Source: Pseudomonadota bacterium (GTDB taxonomy: Bacteria > Pseudomonadota > Gammaproteobacteria > JAKAQQ01). From it: a DNA stretch of 43,255 bases. The stretch is from NCBI GenBank assembly GCA_021798795.1, contig JAJZBR010000007.1:1-43255 (forward strand), given 5' to 3'. The notes under the pieces are model-generated. The model made no database searches. It had not been told where the DNA came from and worked only from the letters and a program-made list of their open reading frames with translations. Position numbers and translations under genes: made by a program. This document shows positions 1 through 9,724 of this stretch, piece by piece (position 1 is the first letter of the stretch; each line of letters opens with the position of its first letter).

Positions 1-2
1 TT

Positions 3-65
3 GTCCTCACGATTGTCTTGGCTATCCTTTTGCCCATCTTCGAACTCAACCGGCTGATCCATTAG
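3..65 (+). CDS. 3' end of a membrane protein gene, possibly GspF (type II secretion)
   Basis: Only the last 20 codons are inside the window. Frame 3 reads VLTIVLAILLPIFELNRLIH and then TAG. A hydrophobic stretch followed by LPIFELNxLI looks like the carboxyl end of type II secretion inner-membrane platform proteins (GspF family), which end in a transmembrane segment. Frames 1 and 2 give nothing convincing. The match rests on one short motif, so the family name is tentative; the membrane character is clearer. Confidence 0.3.
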   Translation, partial: VLTIVLAILLPIFELNRLIH

Positions 66-160
66 TCACCCCGGTGGGATCTGACTGGCAGCGATGAAGC
101 CAAGCCCTGACTTTGCAGGGTACACTAGGTGCAACGTTGCCACAGCAGGAGGAATCATCC

Positions 161-883
161 ATGCGTCACGGGCTAGCCATCGTCGCTTTCATCCTATTGG
201 CGCTGGCCGGCACGGCCTGGGCCGGATCCAGCATTAACGATCTCTCCATCCTGACCCCAGGCCAGTTTCTCGAACTTTCGACCGATCTCAGCGCCGTCGT
301 ATCGGATCCGCCCATGGGATCAGCCGCGCCCCTCGGGATCACCGGTTTCCGGATCAGCCTCTACGGACGCGATACCCGCACGGCGCATGGGAGCGCATGG
401 GGCATCGCGAGCGGCGGATCCAATATACCGGATGTGCCGACAGCCGGTCTCCGCCTTAGCAAGGGCCTGCCCTTCGGATTCGATGTGGGGGGATTTTATA
501 TGGCCGCTCCGGACGCTCATATCCGGATCTACGGTGGGGATCTCCGCTATGCCCTGATCCGGGGTGGCACCCTGTCTCCATCACTCGGAATCCGGGCATC
601 CTATGCTCGCCTTGTGGGCGTCTCCCAGCTTGCCTTTGACACAAAGAGCCTGGATCTCACGATCTCCCAGGGTTTTGGACCTCTCACGCCCTTCGCCGCC
701 TGGGGACGGATCTGGACGCAAAGCGACCCCAGTGGATCCACCGGACTACCCAATGAGGATTTCAGCCACAATGAATATGTTCTGGGCCTCGCGACGACCC
801 TCACCCTCCTCGAGATCGACCTCGAAGCGGCCCGCATTGCGGGTAACGATACCTACAGCGTCTCTCTCGGGCTCAACTTCTGA
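161..883 (+). CDS. Outer-membrane beta-barrel protein, function unknown
   Basis: A 240-residue protein with a clear signal peptide (about residues 1-21, ending in TAWA) and a mature part of alternating hydrophobic and polar strands rich in Gly, Tyr and aromatic pairs. It ends in the outer-membrane terminus LGLNF with a final Phe. I moved the start from 113 to 161 because AGGAGGA lies just upstream and only this start puts the signal peptide at the amino end. It probably inserts in the outer membrane as a small barrel like other single-domain OMP_b-brl proteins. No substrate can be inferred. The next gene is 87 bp away on the same strand. Confidence 0.72.
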   Translation: MRHGLAIVAFILLALAGTAWAGSSINDLSILTPGQFLELSTDLSAVVSDPPMGSAAPLGITGFRISLYGRDTRTAHGSAWGIASGGSNIPDVPTAGLRLSKGLPFGFDVGGFYMAAPDAHIRIYGGDLRYALIRGGTLSPSLGIRASYARLVGVSQLAFDTKSLDLTISQGFGPLTPFAAWGRIWTQSDPSGSTGLPNEDFSHNEYVLGLATTLTLLEIDLEAARIAGNDTYSVSLGLNF

Positions 884-970
884 AACCGGCGCAACAACTG
901 CTACTCAGCGTCCCTCCTGAAATCCACTCCCAGAGCTGACCGATAGCGACGGCAAGAAGGCACGACAACC

Positions 971-1342
971 ATGGTACCGCACTTCAGCGATCATGCCGCC
1001 AACGAACGGACATTTCTGGCCTGGGTCCGGACCGTCATTGCACTCATGGCTTTCGGATTCCTGATCGAGAAGTTCGACCTTTTCCTCCGCTATCTGGCCC
1101 ATGTGATTCATGGACGCGTCGGTTTGAGTCACGCGCCACTCATGCACTTGGTCGGCGAAGGCATCATCGCATTGGCCATGATCATGCAGCTACTCGCGTG
1201 TTTCCGATACTTCGCGAACCGTCGCGCCATCAGTCTTAGTGACACGGTTCCCTCACACAGCGGGGCTTCCGAAGTTCTCGTGAGCATACTGCTCATCGCC
1301 ATGGGTTCACTCCTGCTGATCTTCCTTGCGGTCACACGCTGA
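971..1342 (+). CDS. DUF202 (YidH-type) inner-membrane protein
   Basis: A 123-residue protein opening with the DUF202 signature: an Asn-Glu-Arg-Thr-Phe-Leu-Ala-Trp-(V/I)-Arg-Thr stretch at about residues 12-22, followed directly by a first membrane span. Two more hydrophobic segments follow (about residues 55-75 and 98-120). The family includes E. coli YidH and YidG. Its biochemical role is not established, although the related DUF202 domain occurs in the yeast vacuolar VTC complex. It lies between the barrel gene and the glucoamylase. Its stop is followed within 15 bp by a TATAAT box that probably drives the carbon-storage operon. Confidence 0.85.
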   Translation: MVPHFSDHAANERTFLAWVRTVIALMAFGFLIEKFDLFLRYLAHVIHGRVGLSHAPLMHLVGEGIIALAMIMQLLACFRYFANRRAISLSDTVPSHSGASEVLVSILLIAMGSLLLIFLAVTR

Positions 1343-1356
1343 AGCAGCCGACACGC

Positions 1357-1362
1357 TATAAT
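1357..1362 (+). promoter_or_regulatory. Putative -10 box for the glucoamylase operon
   Basis: A perfect TATAAT in the context GCTATAATG lies 93 bp before the glucoamylase ATG. No good -35 hexamer is seen at 16-18 bp. The same GCTATAATG context occurs upstream of the fadJ-type gene, and near-copies (GCTATAGTG, GCTATGATC) precede the tRNA-Leu and glgA. Confidence 0.4.
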
Positions 1363-1455
1363 GTCCGCAATGGATAGGCATACTTCCCGCGGATGGGGAC
1401 AGCAATCGGCCTCCTTCCGATTCACATTACTCAACCCAACCAGTGACTAAACCGT

Positions 1456-3801
1456 ATGACGAATGAGAACTTCATTCCCGGCGCGGTCCTTCCCGGCTCG
1501 GTTTGGTCCCGTGCTGACAAGGACATGGTGGGTACGAGCCTCGGACACTCGCGCCTCTGGTTTACTCTGGGACAGGGGCTGCTCAACGAGGTGTTTTACC
1601 CTCGCGTTGACATCCCGCAAATGCGTGATCTCAACTTCGTGATCTCCGACCACAAGGGATTCTGCATCGATCTCCGGCGGAATGCATCCTATGACCTCGA
1701 AGAGATCGAACCCGGTATCCCGGCCCTTATCTATCGTCACCATCACGCCCGGTTCCGTTTTACCCTGCGGGTCTGCCCGGACCCGAACCGGGATACGATC
1801 CTCATCGATTATGACCTGGTGTCCAAGGATGCACTCGATCTTTTTTTCGTCCTGGCACCACGTGTCGGCAACACGGATCAAAACCAGATCGGGAGTGTTT
1901 TTCCACGCGGCCTCTTCCAGGTCATTGGCGCTCAACAGGGTCCATTCGGCCTGGCCCTGGCCGGTTGCATCGATGGGCATGATGCCCTCTCGCACCTCCA
2001 GGTAGGCGTGCTGGGTCAGTCTGACGCCTGGCGCGACCTTGAAACCCACCAAACTCTCACCCATGGGACAACCCAGGCGGGACCCGGCGTTCTGACCTTG
2101 GCAGGCGCACTCACTCCCAAGGGCACCCTTGCCATCGGGTTTTCGAGCTCGATGTCCGCCGCCTCGACCCTGGCGCGGGCCAGCCTCGCCGAGCATTTCG
2201 AAAAACCCTGGCAACAATTTCTGAGCAGCTGGCAGAACTGGAAAGCGGAACTTGATATCCTGCATCAGGCGGCTCCGGATCTCAACCCAACCCTGGCCCG
2301 ATCCCTTCTCGTACTCAAGGTGCATCAGGATCGTAGCTTCCCGGGCGCCATGGTTGCAAGCCTCAGTACACCTTGGGGAGAGTCCAGTGTGACCTCTGGA
2401 GGCTACCATCTCGTCTGGCCACGCGATCTCGTCGAAAGCGCCATGGCCTTCTTCATACTTGGAGAAGCGGCCGAAGCCCACCGGGTTTTATCCTATCTGA
2501 TCGCAACCCAGCAGCCTGATGGACACTGGTTCCAGAACCAATGGCTCGGCGGGCGTCCATTCTGGCAGGGTGTTCAGCTTGATGAGGCGGCCTTCCCCAT
2601 TCTGCTTGTCGGGTTTCTCCGTGCGGCGGGGGCATTGGGAACCATCCAGGTCAGCCAGATGGTCCGTCGTGCACTCGCATTCATCCTGAGGCACGGACCC
2701 TCGACCGATCAGGACCGGTGGGAGGAAGATGCCGGCATCAACCCATTCACCCTGGCGGTTGTCATTGCCGCTCTGGTCGAGGGCGCCAATCATCTTGACC
2801 CAAAGGAATCGGATTTCGTACTCGCCGTGGCGGACGAATGGAACGCCAGCATCGAAGAATGGTGCTATGTCCAGGATACGGATCTCACTCGGCGCTATGG
2901 AGTCGACGGCTACTACCCGAGGATCGCACCCCGCGAGGCATTGAGAAACCGTTCGGCCCTGAACCAGAGACTCCTGATCCACAACCGGACCGACAATGAC
3001 TCTCCTCCAGCCTCCGATCAGATCGCCCTTGATTTCCTTCAGCTCGTGCGCTATGGCTTGCGATCTCCCAAGGATCCCCGCATCCAGTCGAGTGTCCAGA
3101 TCGCCGATGCACTGCTCGCCACCTCGACTCCGAGCGGCCGGGTCTGGCATCGCTACAACGGCGATGGATACGGAGAGCACCCGGATGGCCGATCCTTTGA
3201 CGGTAGCGGCATCGGGCGCGGCTGGCCTCTGCTCGTTGGCGAACGGGGACACTACGCACTAGCCCTCGGCGAGGATCCCCTGCCCTATCTCAAAAGCATG
3301 ACTGCCATGACCGGTCGCGGGGGTCTCATCCCCGAGCAGGTCTGGGATCAAGCCCCCCTGCCTGCGGCCGGACTCGAGCCCGGACGACCCAGCCGCTCGG
3401 CCATGCCGCTCGTCTGGGCACATGCCGAGTTCGTCAAACTTCTGGCAAGCCGGCTCAAGGGGGAAATTATCGATCAGCCCGAGGCGGTTCGCAAACGTTA
3501 TCGCGGCCGTGTACCGGTGCGCCGTTATGTGGGCTGGTCTTTCAGTATCCAGCGGGAAACCATGCCCGCAGGCTACCCGCTCCGGCTGCTCCTCACGGCA
3601 CCGGCCCGCGTTCATTACGGCCTCGGAAGCTGGAAGGCGCCGGTCGATATTGAGACCCGTGACAGTGGCATGGGGCTTCACTATGTGGATCTGCCAACCG
3701 CCTTGCTGACCGTTGGACAGCAGGTGTTGTTCACATTCCAGTGGTCGAATGGGCGCTGGGAGGGACGCGATTTTTCAATCGGTGTCATCCGGGCGGAGTA
3801 A
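1456..3801 (+). CDS. Glycoside hydrolase family 15 glucan 1,4-alpha-glucosidase (glucoamylase)
   Basis: A 781-residue inverting exo-hydrolase that should release beta-glucose from the non-reducing ends of alpha-1,4-glucans. The amino half is the beta-sandwich domain of bacterial GH15 enzymes (IPQMRDLNF near residue 60). The (alpha/alpha)6 barrel carries the substrate motif WPRDLVE (about residue 320), GERGHY (about 595) and PEQVWD (about 627), which hold the acidic catalytic pair. A small beta domain ends the protein. There is no signal peptide, so the enzyme should be cytosolic and act on stored glycogen rather than external starch. It is first in a row of same-strand sugar-phosphate genes (30 bp before tal-pgi), and glucokinase and glycogen synthase genes lie further along. 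No clear ribosome-binding site is seen before the ATG. Confidence 0.9.
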   Translation: MTNENFIPGAVLPGSVWSRADKDMVGTSLGHSRLWFTLGQGLLNEVFYPRVDIPQMRDLNFVISDHKGFCIDLRRNASYDLEEIEPGIPALIYRHHHARFRFTLRVCPDPNRDTILIDYDLVSKDALDLFFVLAPRVGNTDQNQIGSVFPRGLFQVIGAQQGPFGLALAGCIDGHDALSHLQVGVLGQSDAWRDLETHQTLTHGTTQAGPGVLTLAGALTPKGTLAIGFSSSMSAASTLARASLAEHFEKPWQQFLSSWQNWKAELDILHQAAPDLNPTLARSLLVLKVHQDRSFPGAMVASLSTPWGESSVTSGGYHLVWPRDLVESAMAFFILGEAAEAHRVLSYLIATQQPDGHWFQNQWLGGRPFWQGVQLDEAAFPILLVGFLRAAGALGTIQVSQMVRRALAFILRHGPSTDQDRWEEDAGINPFTLAVVIAALVEGANHLDPKESDFVLAVADEWNASIEEWCYVQDTDLTRRYGVDGYYPRIAPREALRNRSALNQRLLIHNRTDNDSPPASDQIALDFLQLVRYGLRSPKDPRIQSSVQIADALLATSTPSGRVWHRYNGDGYGEHPDGRSFDGSGIGRGWPLLVGERGHYALALGEDPLPYLKSMTAMTGRGGLIPEQVWDQAPLPAAGLEPGRPSRSAMPLVWAHAEFVKLLASRLKGEIIDQPEAVRKRYRGRVPVRRYVGWSFSIQRETMPAGYPLRLLLTAPARVHYGLGSWKAPVDIETRDSGMGLHYVDLPTALLTVGQQVLFTFQWSNGRWEGRDFSIGVIRAE

Positions 3802-3830
3802 GTTTCACCCAAGCGAAGCGAGTACTTGCC

Positions 3831-6455
3831 ATGAAACCACTTGATACGATTCGGTCGACCGGGCAAAGCCTTTGGCTGGATTATATCCGGCGCGGCATAC
3901 TCGTAAGCGGGACACTCGATGAATACATCCGGACACTGGGCATCCGTGGATTGACTTCAAATCCCACGATTTTCGATCATGCCATCGCCGAAAGCAGGGA
4001 TTATGACGAGGCGATTGGAAAATACGACCCGGCTCGCGGACAAACGATCGAAGACCTTTTTTTCACTCTCGCCATCGAAGACCTGCAGAACGCGGCAGAC
4101 CGCTTTCGCTCGATTTATGACCAAAGCCAGGGAACGGACGGTTTGGTATCACTCGAAGTCTCTCCCCACCTGGCCGATGACACGGCTGGCACCATCGCCC
4201 AGGCACGCACTCTCTGGCAGGCCGTCTCGCGCCCGAATCTCCTGATCAAGGTTCCGGGAACCCCCGCGGGTGTAAGTGCCATCGCTGAACTGATCGGCGA
4301 GGGCATTTCCGTCAATGTCACCCTCCTGTTTTCCGAAACCCAGTATCGCCTGGCGGCCGATGCCTACCTCAAGGGACTTGAAAGCCGTGCGGCCAAGGGG
4401 TTGCCACTCCAGATCGCCTCTGTCGCCTCCTTGTTTATTTCGCGCTGGGACTCCCTCGCCGCTGCCCGCAAGCAGGCGCAGGGGGATCCGAACCGACTCG
4501 GATTGGCCATCGCACGGGTCAGCTATGCGGCGTATGAAGCTTTGTACCAATCCGAACGCTGGCACCGGCTCGCAAACCAGGGTGCCCATCCCCAGCGCAT
4601 GCTCTGGGCTTCAACCGGCACCAAGGATCCTGCCTTACCCGCCACCTATTACGTCGACCGGCTGATCGCCCCCCAGACGATCAACACCGTACCCGAGGCC
4701 ACGCTCCTGGCCATTTCGACCTCAGGCGATCCACAACCCCTGTTACCGCTTTCGGAAGCCCGGGCCATTCTCGACCGAGCCCATGCCAGCGGTGCCGATC
4801 TCGAAGCCTGGGGCCAGGATCTCCAAATCAAAGGCCGTGACGCTTTCATCCAGTCATTCGACGATCTCCTCGCGCAGCTCACTGAAAAAACCCGGAAACT
4901 GAGCCATGCCACGACCCCGGCGGATCCACTCGGCGGGTATCAGGGATCGGATCGTGACTCCATCGGACGGTCGATCACCTTGCTCGGAAAGGAAAAAATG
5001 AGCACCCGGCTCTGGCAACGCGACTTCACGCTCTGGCGGCCGTCTCCGGACGAGATCGCGAACCGTATGGGCTGGCTGGAGACGCCGCAATACATGACCG
5101 AACATCTTGCCCGGCTTCAATCATTCGCACAAACGGTGATCGCGGATGGCATTCGTGAAGTGCTCTGGTGCGGCATGGGTGGGTCGAGCCTGTTCCCGCT
5201 TGTCATCGAGGAGGCGTGGACGGATCCGACGACTCCGCGAATCCGGGTTCTCGACACGAGCCACCCGGTGACGTTGAAGCGCGTATGGGACAGGTATGAC
5301 CCCAAGCAAACCTTGATCGTGATCGCCTCGAAGTCAGGAACGACACTTGAGACTCGCTCCCAACTCGAACTGTTCTGGTCGCGAGACCCGGTTGGGTCCC
5401 ACTATGTCGCCATCACCGATCCGGGTACTGAACTCGCCGCATTGGCCGAAACCCGTGGATTTCGCGCCGTGTTTCTAAACGACCCGAATCTTGGAGGCCG
5501 TTATTCGGCCTTGTCCTACTTTGGTCTCGTTGCCCTGGCCTTGAAACGGGGTCCGATGGCCGCCCTGCTGCATGGAGCGCAAGCCATGGCCGAGGCCTGT
5601 GCACCCTGTGTTGCAGCGGAGGAAAACCCGGGTCTTGTCCTCGGCACCCTGCTCGGCAACCAGGCAAAGGCTGGGCGTGACAAGTGCACCCTGATTCTGC
5701 CCGAGCCGCTGGGCCGCTTCGGAGGCTGGCTCGAGCAGCTGCTTGCGGAATCGACCGGCAAGTCCGGACGAGGCATCATTCCGATCGCAGGAGAGAGAGT
5801 TGGCCAACCCGCATGCTACGGTCAGGATCGTCTCTTCATCGCCTTGACCGGCGAGGCTTCAGAACTGGATCCGCTCGCCTGCTCCGGTCACCCGCTTTTG
5901 AAACTTCCCCAGATCACCCCGGAACGGCTGGGAGCGGAAGTCTTCCGCTGGGAGTTTGCGACTGCAGTGGCGGGTCATCTCCTCGCCATCAACCCGTTCA
6001 ATCAACCCAATGTCGAGGCGGCAAAGAAAGCCGCATGGGAGCGGCTCACCCAAGGTGGACCCGCGACACCAATCGAGCCCCTGGCACGGGCGCTCAAATC
6101 GATCCGGGCTGGCGACTACCTGGCCTTACAGGCCTACATCGACCTCGATTCTCCGCTCATTCCCAGGCTGGAGTCGATCCGAACCGGACTCCGTGACCAC
6201 TACCGGATCGCGACCGAGTTCGAGATCGGTCCTCGCTACCTCCATTCAACCGGCCAACTTCATAAGGGCGGCCCCCGAACCGGGCTCTTCATCCAGTTTA
6301 TGGACACGTTCGATCAGGAACTTCCGGTACCCGGACGCTCCTTTGGATTCCGGGAACTCATCCAGGCCCAGGCAGACGGCGATTACGCGGCTCTCAAGGC
6401 GCATGGGATGCGGGTCTTCCGGGTCCCCACTGAAGAACTCCTGGCTTGGAATTGA
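3831..6455 (+). CDS. tal-pgi: Bifunctional transaldolase / glucose-6-phosphate isomerase
   Basis: An 874-residue fusion. Residues about 1-365 are a transaldolase, with SNPTIFDHAI near residue 43 and the Schiff-base lysine at about K140 in NLLIKVPGT. It moves a dihydroxyacetone unit from sedoheptulose-7-P to glyceraldehyde-3-P. Residues about 385-874 are a glucose-6-phosphate isomerase, with the sugar-phosphate SIS-fold motifs GMGGSS and SKSGTTLET. The ATG at 3831 is preferred over the ORF-track start at 3741, which lies inside the glucoamylase gene. Such Tal-Pgi fusions are known in several bacteria. With zwf, pgl and gnd downstream it closes a cyclic oxidative pentose phosphate route: fructose-6-P made by the transaldolase half can be returned to glucose-6-P by the other half. 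Confidence 0.92.
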   Translation: MKPLDTIRSTGQSLWLDYIRRGILVSGTLDEYIRTLGIRGLTSNPTIFDHAIAESRDYDEAIGKYDPARGQTIEDLFFTLAIEDLQNAADRFRSIYDQSQGTDGLVSLEVSPHLADDTAGTIAQARTLWQAVSRPNLLIKVPGTPAGVSAIAELIGEGISVNVTLLFSETQYRLAADAYLKGLESRAAKGLPLQIASVASLFISRWDSLAAARKQAQGDPNRLGLAIARVSYAAYEALYQSERWHRLANQGAHPQRMLWASTGTKDPALPATYYVDRLIAPQTINTVPEATLLAISTSGDPQPLLPLSEARAILDRAHASGADLEAWGQDLQIKGRDAFIQSFDDLLAQLTEKTRKLSHATTPADPLGGYQGSDRDSIGRSITLLGKEKMSTRLWQRDFTLWRPSPDEIANRMGWLETPQYMTEHLARLQSFAQTVIADGIREVLWCGMGGSSLFPLVIEEAWTDPTTPRIRVLDTSHPVTLKRVWDRYDPKQTLIVIASKSGTTLETRSQLELFWSRDPVGSHYVAITDPGTELAALAETRGFRAVFLNDPNLGGRYSALSYFGLVALALKRGPMAALLHGAQAMAEACAPCVAAEENPGLVLGTLLGNQAKAGRDKCTLILPEPLGRFGGWLEQLLAESTGKSGRGIIPIAGERVGQPACYGQDRLFIALTGEASELDPLACSGHPLLKLPQITPERLGAEVFRWEFATAVAGHLLAINPFNQPNVEAAKKAAWERLTQGGPATPIEPLARALKSIRAGDYLALQAYIDLDSPLIPRLESIRTGLRDHYRIATEFEIGPRYLHSTGQLHKGGPRTGLFIQFMDTFDQELPVPGRSFGFRELIQAQADGDYAALKAHGMRVFRVPTEELLAWN

Positions 6456-6501
6456 TTCCAGGCGCACCCGCCTTTTTCTCCACCCTCCTGGAGGTTCTCC
6501 G

Positions 6502-7527
6502 ATGGAACTCGGTCTGATCGGATTGGGCCGTATGGGCACGCACATGGCCCAACGGCTTTTACGCCATCATCATGCGGTCGTTGCATTTGATATTGACGCA
6601 CGAGCTGTCCATGCCCTGACTGACGAAGGCGCACGCGGAGCAGCGAGCGTTCTGGAGCTGGTTCAAGCCCTCAAACCACCACGCGCAATCTGGCTCATGA
6701 TACCGGCCGGGCTCGTCGACCAGACGATCGCAGAGGTTGCGCCCCTCCTCACTTCGGGCGACATCCTCATCGATGGCGGCAACTCGTTTTATCAGGATGA
6801 CCAGCGTCGCGCTGCCGCGCTCGAGCCCCAAGGCATCCATTACGTCGATGTCGGGACCAGCGGCGGGGTATTCGGTCTGGAGCGCGGCTATTGCCTCATG
6901 ATCGGCGGACCCCAGGCGGTCTGCTCGCGTCTTACGCCCATTTTCGAAGCCTTGGCGCCCGGCCGCGATTCGGTCGCGCGGACAGGCGCGCGACGCTCAG
7001 ACGCACAGATCAGTGCCGAAGCCGGATATCTCTACTGCGGACCAAGTGGTGCCGGCCATTTTGTCAAGATGGTGCATAACGGAATCGAATACGGCCTCAT
7101 GGCCGCCTATGCGGAAGGATTCAACCTGCTCCGTCACGCCAATGTGGGATCGAAACCTGTTGCCTCGAACGCTGAAACGACTCCGCTGCGCGAGCCTGAC
7201 GCCTATCGTTATGACCTGCCGGTCGCCGACATCGCCGAGGTCTGGCGGCGCGGCAGTGTCGTATCGTCGTGGCTTCTCGACCTCGCCGCAGATGCGCTCG
7301 CCCGGGATCCGGATCTCGGGGATTTCCACGGCCGGGTATCCGACTCGGGGGAAGGGCGCTGGACACTTCTCGCCGCAATCGAATCTGGAACACCCGCCCC
7401 CACGCTGGCCAGTGCGCTCTTCGCCCGATTCGATTCCCGCGGCGAAAGCGATTACGCCCGGCGCATTTTGTCCGCCTTGCGAAGTGAGTTTGGTGGCCAC
7501 GCCGAACAATCCGGAGATCATCCATGA
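6502..7527 (+). CDS. gnd: 6-phosphogluconate dehydrogenase, decarboxylating (short GndA-type)
   Basis: A 341-residue enzyme converting 6-phosphogluconate to ribulose-5-phosphate and CO2. The Rossmann motif GLGRMG is at residues 6-11. Later come [10 protein letters not shown], the substrate segment [13 protein letters not shown] and the catalytic Lys/Asn segment [14 protein letters not shown]. At about 340 residues it belongs to the short class, often NAD-preferring, rather than the 470-residue NADP class; cofactor choice is inferred from length only. The ATG at 6502 follows a GGAGG. The longer ORF from 5956 runs inside tal-pgi and is not the gene. The stop overlaps the zwf start (ATGA), so the two are translationally coupled. 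Confidence 0.93.
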   Translation: MELGLIGLGRMGTHMAQRLLRHHHAVVAFDIDARAVHALTDEGARGAASVLELVQALKPPRAIWLMIPAGLVDQTIAEVAPLLTSGDILIDGGNSFYQDDQRRAAALEPQGIHYVDVGTSGGVFGLERGYCLMIGGPQAVCSRLTPIFEALAPGRDSVARTGARRSDAQISAEAGYLYCGPSGAGHFVKMVHNGIEYGLMAAYAEGFNLLRHANVGSKPVASNAETTPLREPDAYRYDLPVADIAEVWRRGSVVSSWLLDLAADALARDPDLGDFHGRVSDSGEGRWTLLAAIESGTPAPTLASALFARFDSRGESDYARRILSALRSEFGGHAEQSGDHP

Positions 7528-8930
7528 CTGGGTCTTCCGACGCATTCGTTCTATTTGGCGCGAGCGGCGATCTCGCAGCCAAGAAGATTTTTTCAGCACT
7601 CGCCAAGCTCGAAGCGACCGGATCCCTGCCGGACCGGCTGCTCGGTGTCGCGAAGAGCGGCTGGAACGTCGATCAGCTCCGGGATCGAATCCGCGACAGC
7701 CTGAAAGCCCAGGCAGCGGATCTGGACCCGCTGGTTGTCGACGCACTCTGCCGGAAGTTCGACTACCTCGATGGCGACTACCGTGACGAGGCGACATTCC
7801 AGGCGCTTGCTGCCAAACTTCAGAAAATCGCTTCACCCCTGTTCTATCTCGCCATTCCCCCGAGCCTCTTCGGTTCCGTTGCGGACAGGCTTCAGAGAAA
7901 CCACCTCACCAAGAATGCGCGACTCATCGTGGAGAAGCCGTTCGGGCACGATCTCGCTTCAGCGATCGAACTCAACCGAACCCTGCTCCGGATCGTCTCT
8001 GAAGACCGTCTGTTCCGGATCGACCATTATCTCGGGAAGGATCCGGTCCTCAACCTGGTCTACTTCCGTTTTGCAAACAGTTTTCTGGAACCGGTCTGGA
8101 ACAATCGGTACGTCGACCATATCCAGATCACCATGGCCGAGCAATTCGGCGTGGCGGATCGTGCGAGCTTTTATGACGAGGTCGGAGCCATCCGGGATGT
8201 GGTCCAGAACCATCTTCTGCATACCCTCTCGATTCTCGCCATGGAACCCCCGATCAATGCTTCCGCCCAAGCCAACCGGGAGGAAAAGACCAAAATCCTG
8301 AAGGCCATTCCACCCCTTGGGGATAATCGGATGGTACGCGGACAGTATCAAGGGTATCTCGAAGAGAAAGGCGTCCGCCCGCACTCGACGACCGAAACCT
8401 TCGTCGCACTCCAAACTTCGATCGAGACGTGGCGTTGGAGTGGGGTACCGGTCTTCATCCGGGCTGGCAAGTGTCTCGCGAGTACGGCAACCGAGATCAT
8501 GGTTCAGTTCAAGCGACCGCCGGTTTCGATTACCCATGAACCCTTTCCGCCCGGAGCCAACTACATCCGTTTCCGGCTCGGACCGGACCGGGTCGAAATC
8601 GGACTCGGCGCACGCGCCAAACGACCCGGGCCGACCATGGTCGGTCAGCCGATCGAACTGGTCGTGATGCGTAACCAGGCGGGCGAGGAAGAACCCTACG
8701 AACTCCTGCTCGGTGACGCGATCCGCGGCGATCAGGCACTTTTCGCGAGTCAGGAGGCAGTCGAAGCCGCCTGGCGAATCGTGGATCCGGCCCTGAACCA
8801 GGACAGCCCGATCTATGAATATGGAGTCGGCAGCATGGGTCCCGCTGAAGCGGCTGGCCTGATCGTCCAAAATGGCGGCTGGCACGACCCTTTGGGGCCC
8901 CGCACGGAATCACCTGACGCGCACCCCTAG
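7524..8930 (+). CDS. zwf: Glucose-6-phosphate 1-dehydrogenase
   Basis: A 468-residue enzyme oxidising glucose-6-phosphate to 6-phosphogluconolactone, first step of the oxidative pentose phosphate pathway. The dinucleotide motif [10 protein letters not shown] is at about residues 12-21, EKPFG at about 137, and the catalytic motif RIDHYLGK at about 165-172, where His168 should be in the active site. Length is slightly below the usual 480-500. It overlaps gnd by 4 bp and pgl starts 39 bp later. The order gnd-zwf-pgl makes one transcription unit with tal-pgi very likely. Confidence 0.95.
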   Translation: MTGSSDAFVLFGASGDLAAKKIFSALAKLEATGSLPDRLLGVAKSGWNVDQLRDRIRDSLKAQAADLDPLVVDALCRKFDYLDGDYRDEATFQALAAKLQKIASPLFYLAIPPSLFGSVADRLQRNHLTKNARLIVEKPFGHDLASAIELNRTLLRIVSEDRLFRIDHYLGKDPVLNLVYFRFANSFLEPVWNNRYVDHIQITMAEQFGVADRASFYDEVGAIRDVVQNHLLHTLSILAMEPPINASAQANREEKTKILKAIPPLGDNRMVRGQYQGYLEEKGVRPHSTTETFVALQTSIETWRWSGVPVFIRAGKCLASTATEIMVQFKRPPVSITHEPFPPGANYIRFRLGPDRVEIGLGARAKRPGPTMVGQPIELVVMRNQAGEEEPYELLLGDAIRGDQALFASQEAVEAAWRIVDPALNQDSPIYEYGVGSMGPAEAAGLIVQNGGWHDPLGPRTESPDAHP

Positions 8931-8969
8931 ACGATCCAACCCTCGACCCTTGCCCCAAAGCCGACCCGT

Positions 8970-9689
8970 ATGCCGCTTCACGTATCGCCCGACTGCCCCA
9001 CGGCCTGCCGCCAGGCATCCGCCTACCTGACCGAATGCGTAGCATCCGTTCTCAAGGGAAAAGACCACTGTACGATCGCGCTCTCAGGCGGTTCCACTCC
9101 CTGGCCCATGCTTGCTGAATTCTTCGCGCAACCCTTGCCCTGGACGAAGATTCACCTGTTTCAGGTGGATGAGCGTCTGGTCCCGGAAGGGGCGCCGGAA
9201 CGGAACTGGACGCATCTCTCCCCGCTCATTCCATCCGGCCTCGTGATCCATCCGGTCCCGGCGGATCCGTCGATCTGCGCAGATGAGTTGGTGAACATCT
9301 ATGAAACGGATCTGATCCAAACCTGTGGCCATCCCCCGGTGCTCGACCTGATCCATCTCGGACTCGGATCGGACGGGCATACCGCATCGCTTGCACCCGA
9401 TGATCCGGCGCTTCGGATCGAGGACCGATTCGTCGCAGCGGTCGCTTCGTTCCGTGGCCACTCACGCCTCACCCTCACTCGCCCCACTCTGAACCGAGGG
9501 CGCCACCGGGTATGGCTCGCATGCGGATCGGACAAGCAGGATGCACTCGCCCGCTGGATCGCGCGCGACCGGACGATCCCCGCAAGCGGGATCGGAACCC
9601 TCGCAGACCCGTTTTTCTGCGATCGGTCAGCCGTTCCGCTCGATGCCCGAAATCGTTTCCCCGTTCTGGGCTCTCGGATGCCACACTGA
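8970..9689 (+). CDS. pgl: 6-phosphogluconolactonase
   Basis: A 239-residue DevB/SOL-family lactonase hydrolysing 6-phosphogluconolactone to 6-phosphogluconate, placed directly after zwf whose product it uses. Family motifs are LSGGSTP (about residue 39), QVDERLVP (about 70) and LGLGSDGHTASL (about 131), the last carrying the catalytic His region. No strong ribosome-binding site precedes the ATG, which agrees with reading-through from zwf. Its stop codon overlaps a possible extended -10 box for the enolase gene. Confidence 0.93.
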   Translation: MPLHVSPDCPTACRQASAYLTECVASVLKGKDHCTIALSGGSTPWPMLAEFFAQPLPWTKIHLFQVDERLVPEGAPERNWTHLSPLIPSGLVIHPVPADPSICADELVNIYETDLIQTCGHPPVLDLIHLGLGSDGHTASLAPDDPALRIEDRFVAAVASFRGHSRLTLTRPTLNRGRHRVWLACGSDKQDALARWIARDRTIPASGIGTLADPFFCDRSAVPLDARNRFPVLGSRMPH

Positions 9690-9695
9690 TACAAT
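9687..9695 (+). promoter_or_regulatory. Putative extended -10 promoter for eno
   Basis: TGATACAAT fits an extended -10 element (TGn plus TACAAT); its TGA is the pgl stop codon. It is 30 bp upstream of the enolase ATG. No recognisable -35 hexamer is present, as is common for extended -10 promoters. It would allow the enolase to be transcribed apart from the pentose phosphate genes. Confidence 0.35.
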
Positions 9696-9724
9696 ACCGG
9701 TGTGCTTGACTCAGCGGATGGTGC

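Noticed and set aside
102-120. CCCTG/CAGGG stem after the first partial gene as a terminator
   Set aside because: A five-base stem without a following T-run is too weak to call.
1447-2481. 344-codon minus-strand ORF antisense to the glucoamylase gene
   Set aside because: The glucoamylase frame carries all GH15 motifs; the antisense frame has none.
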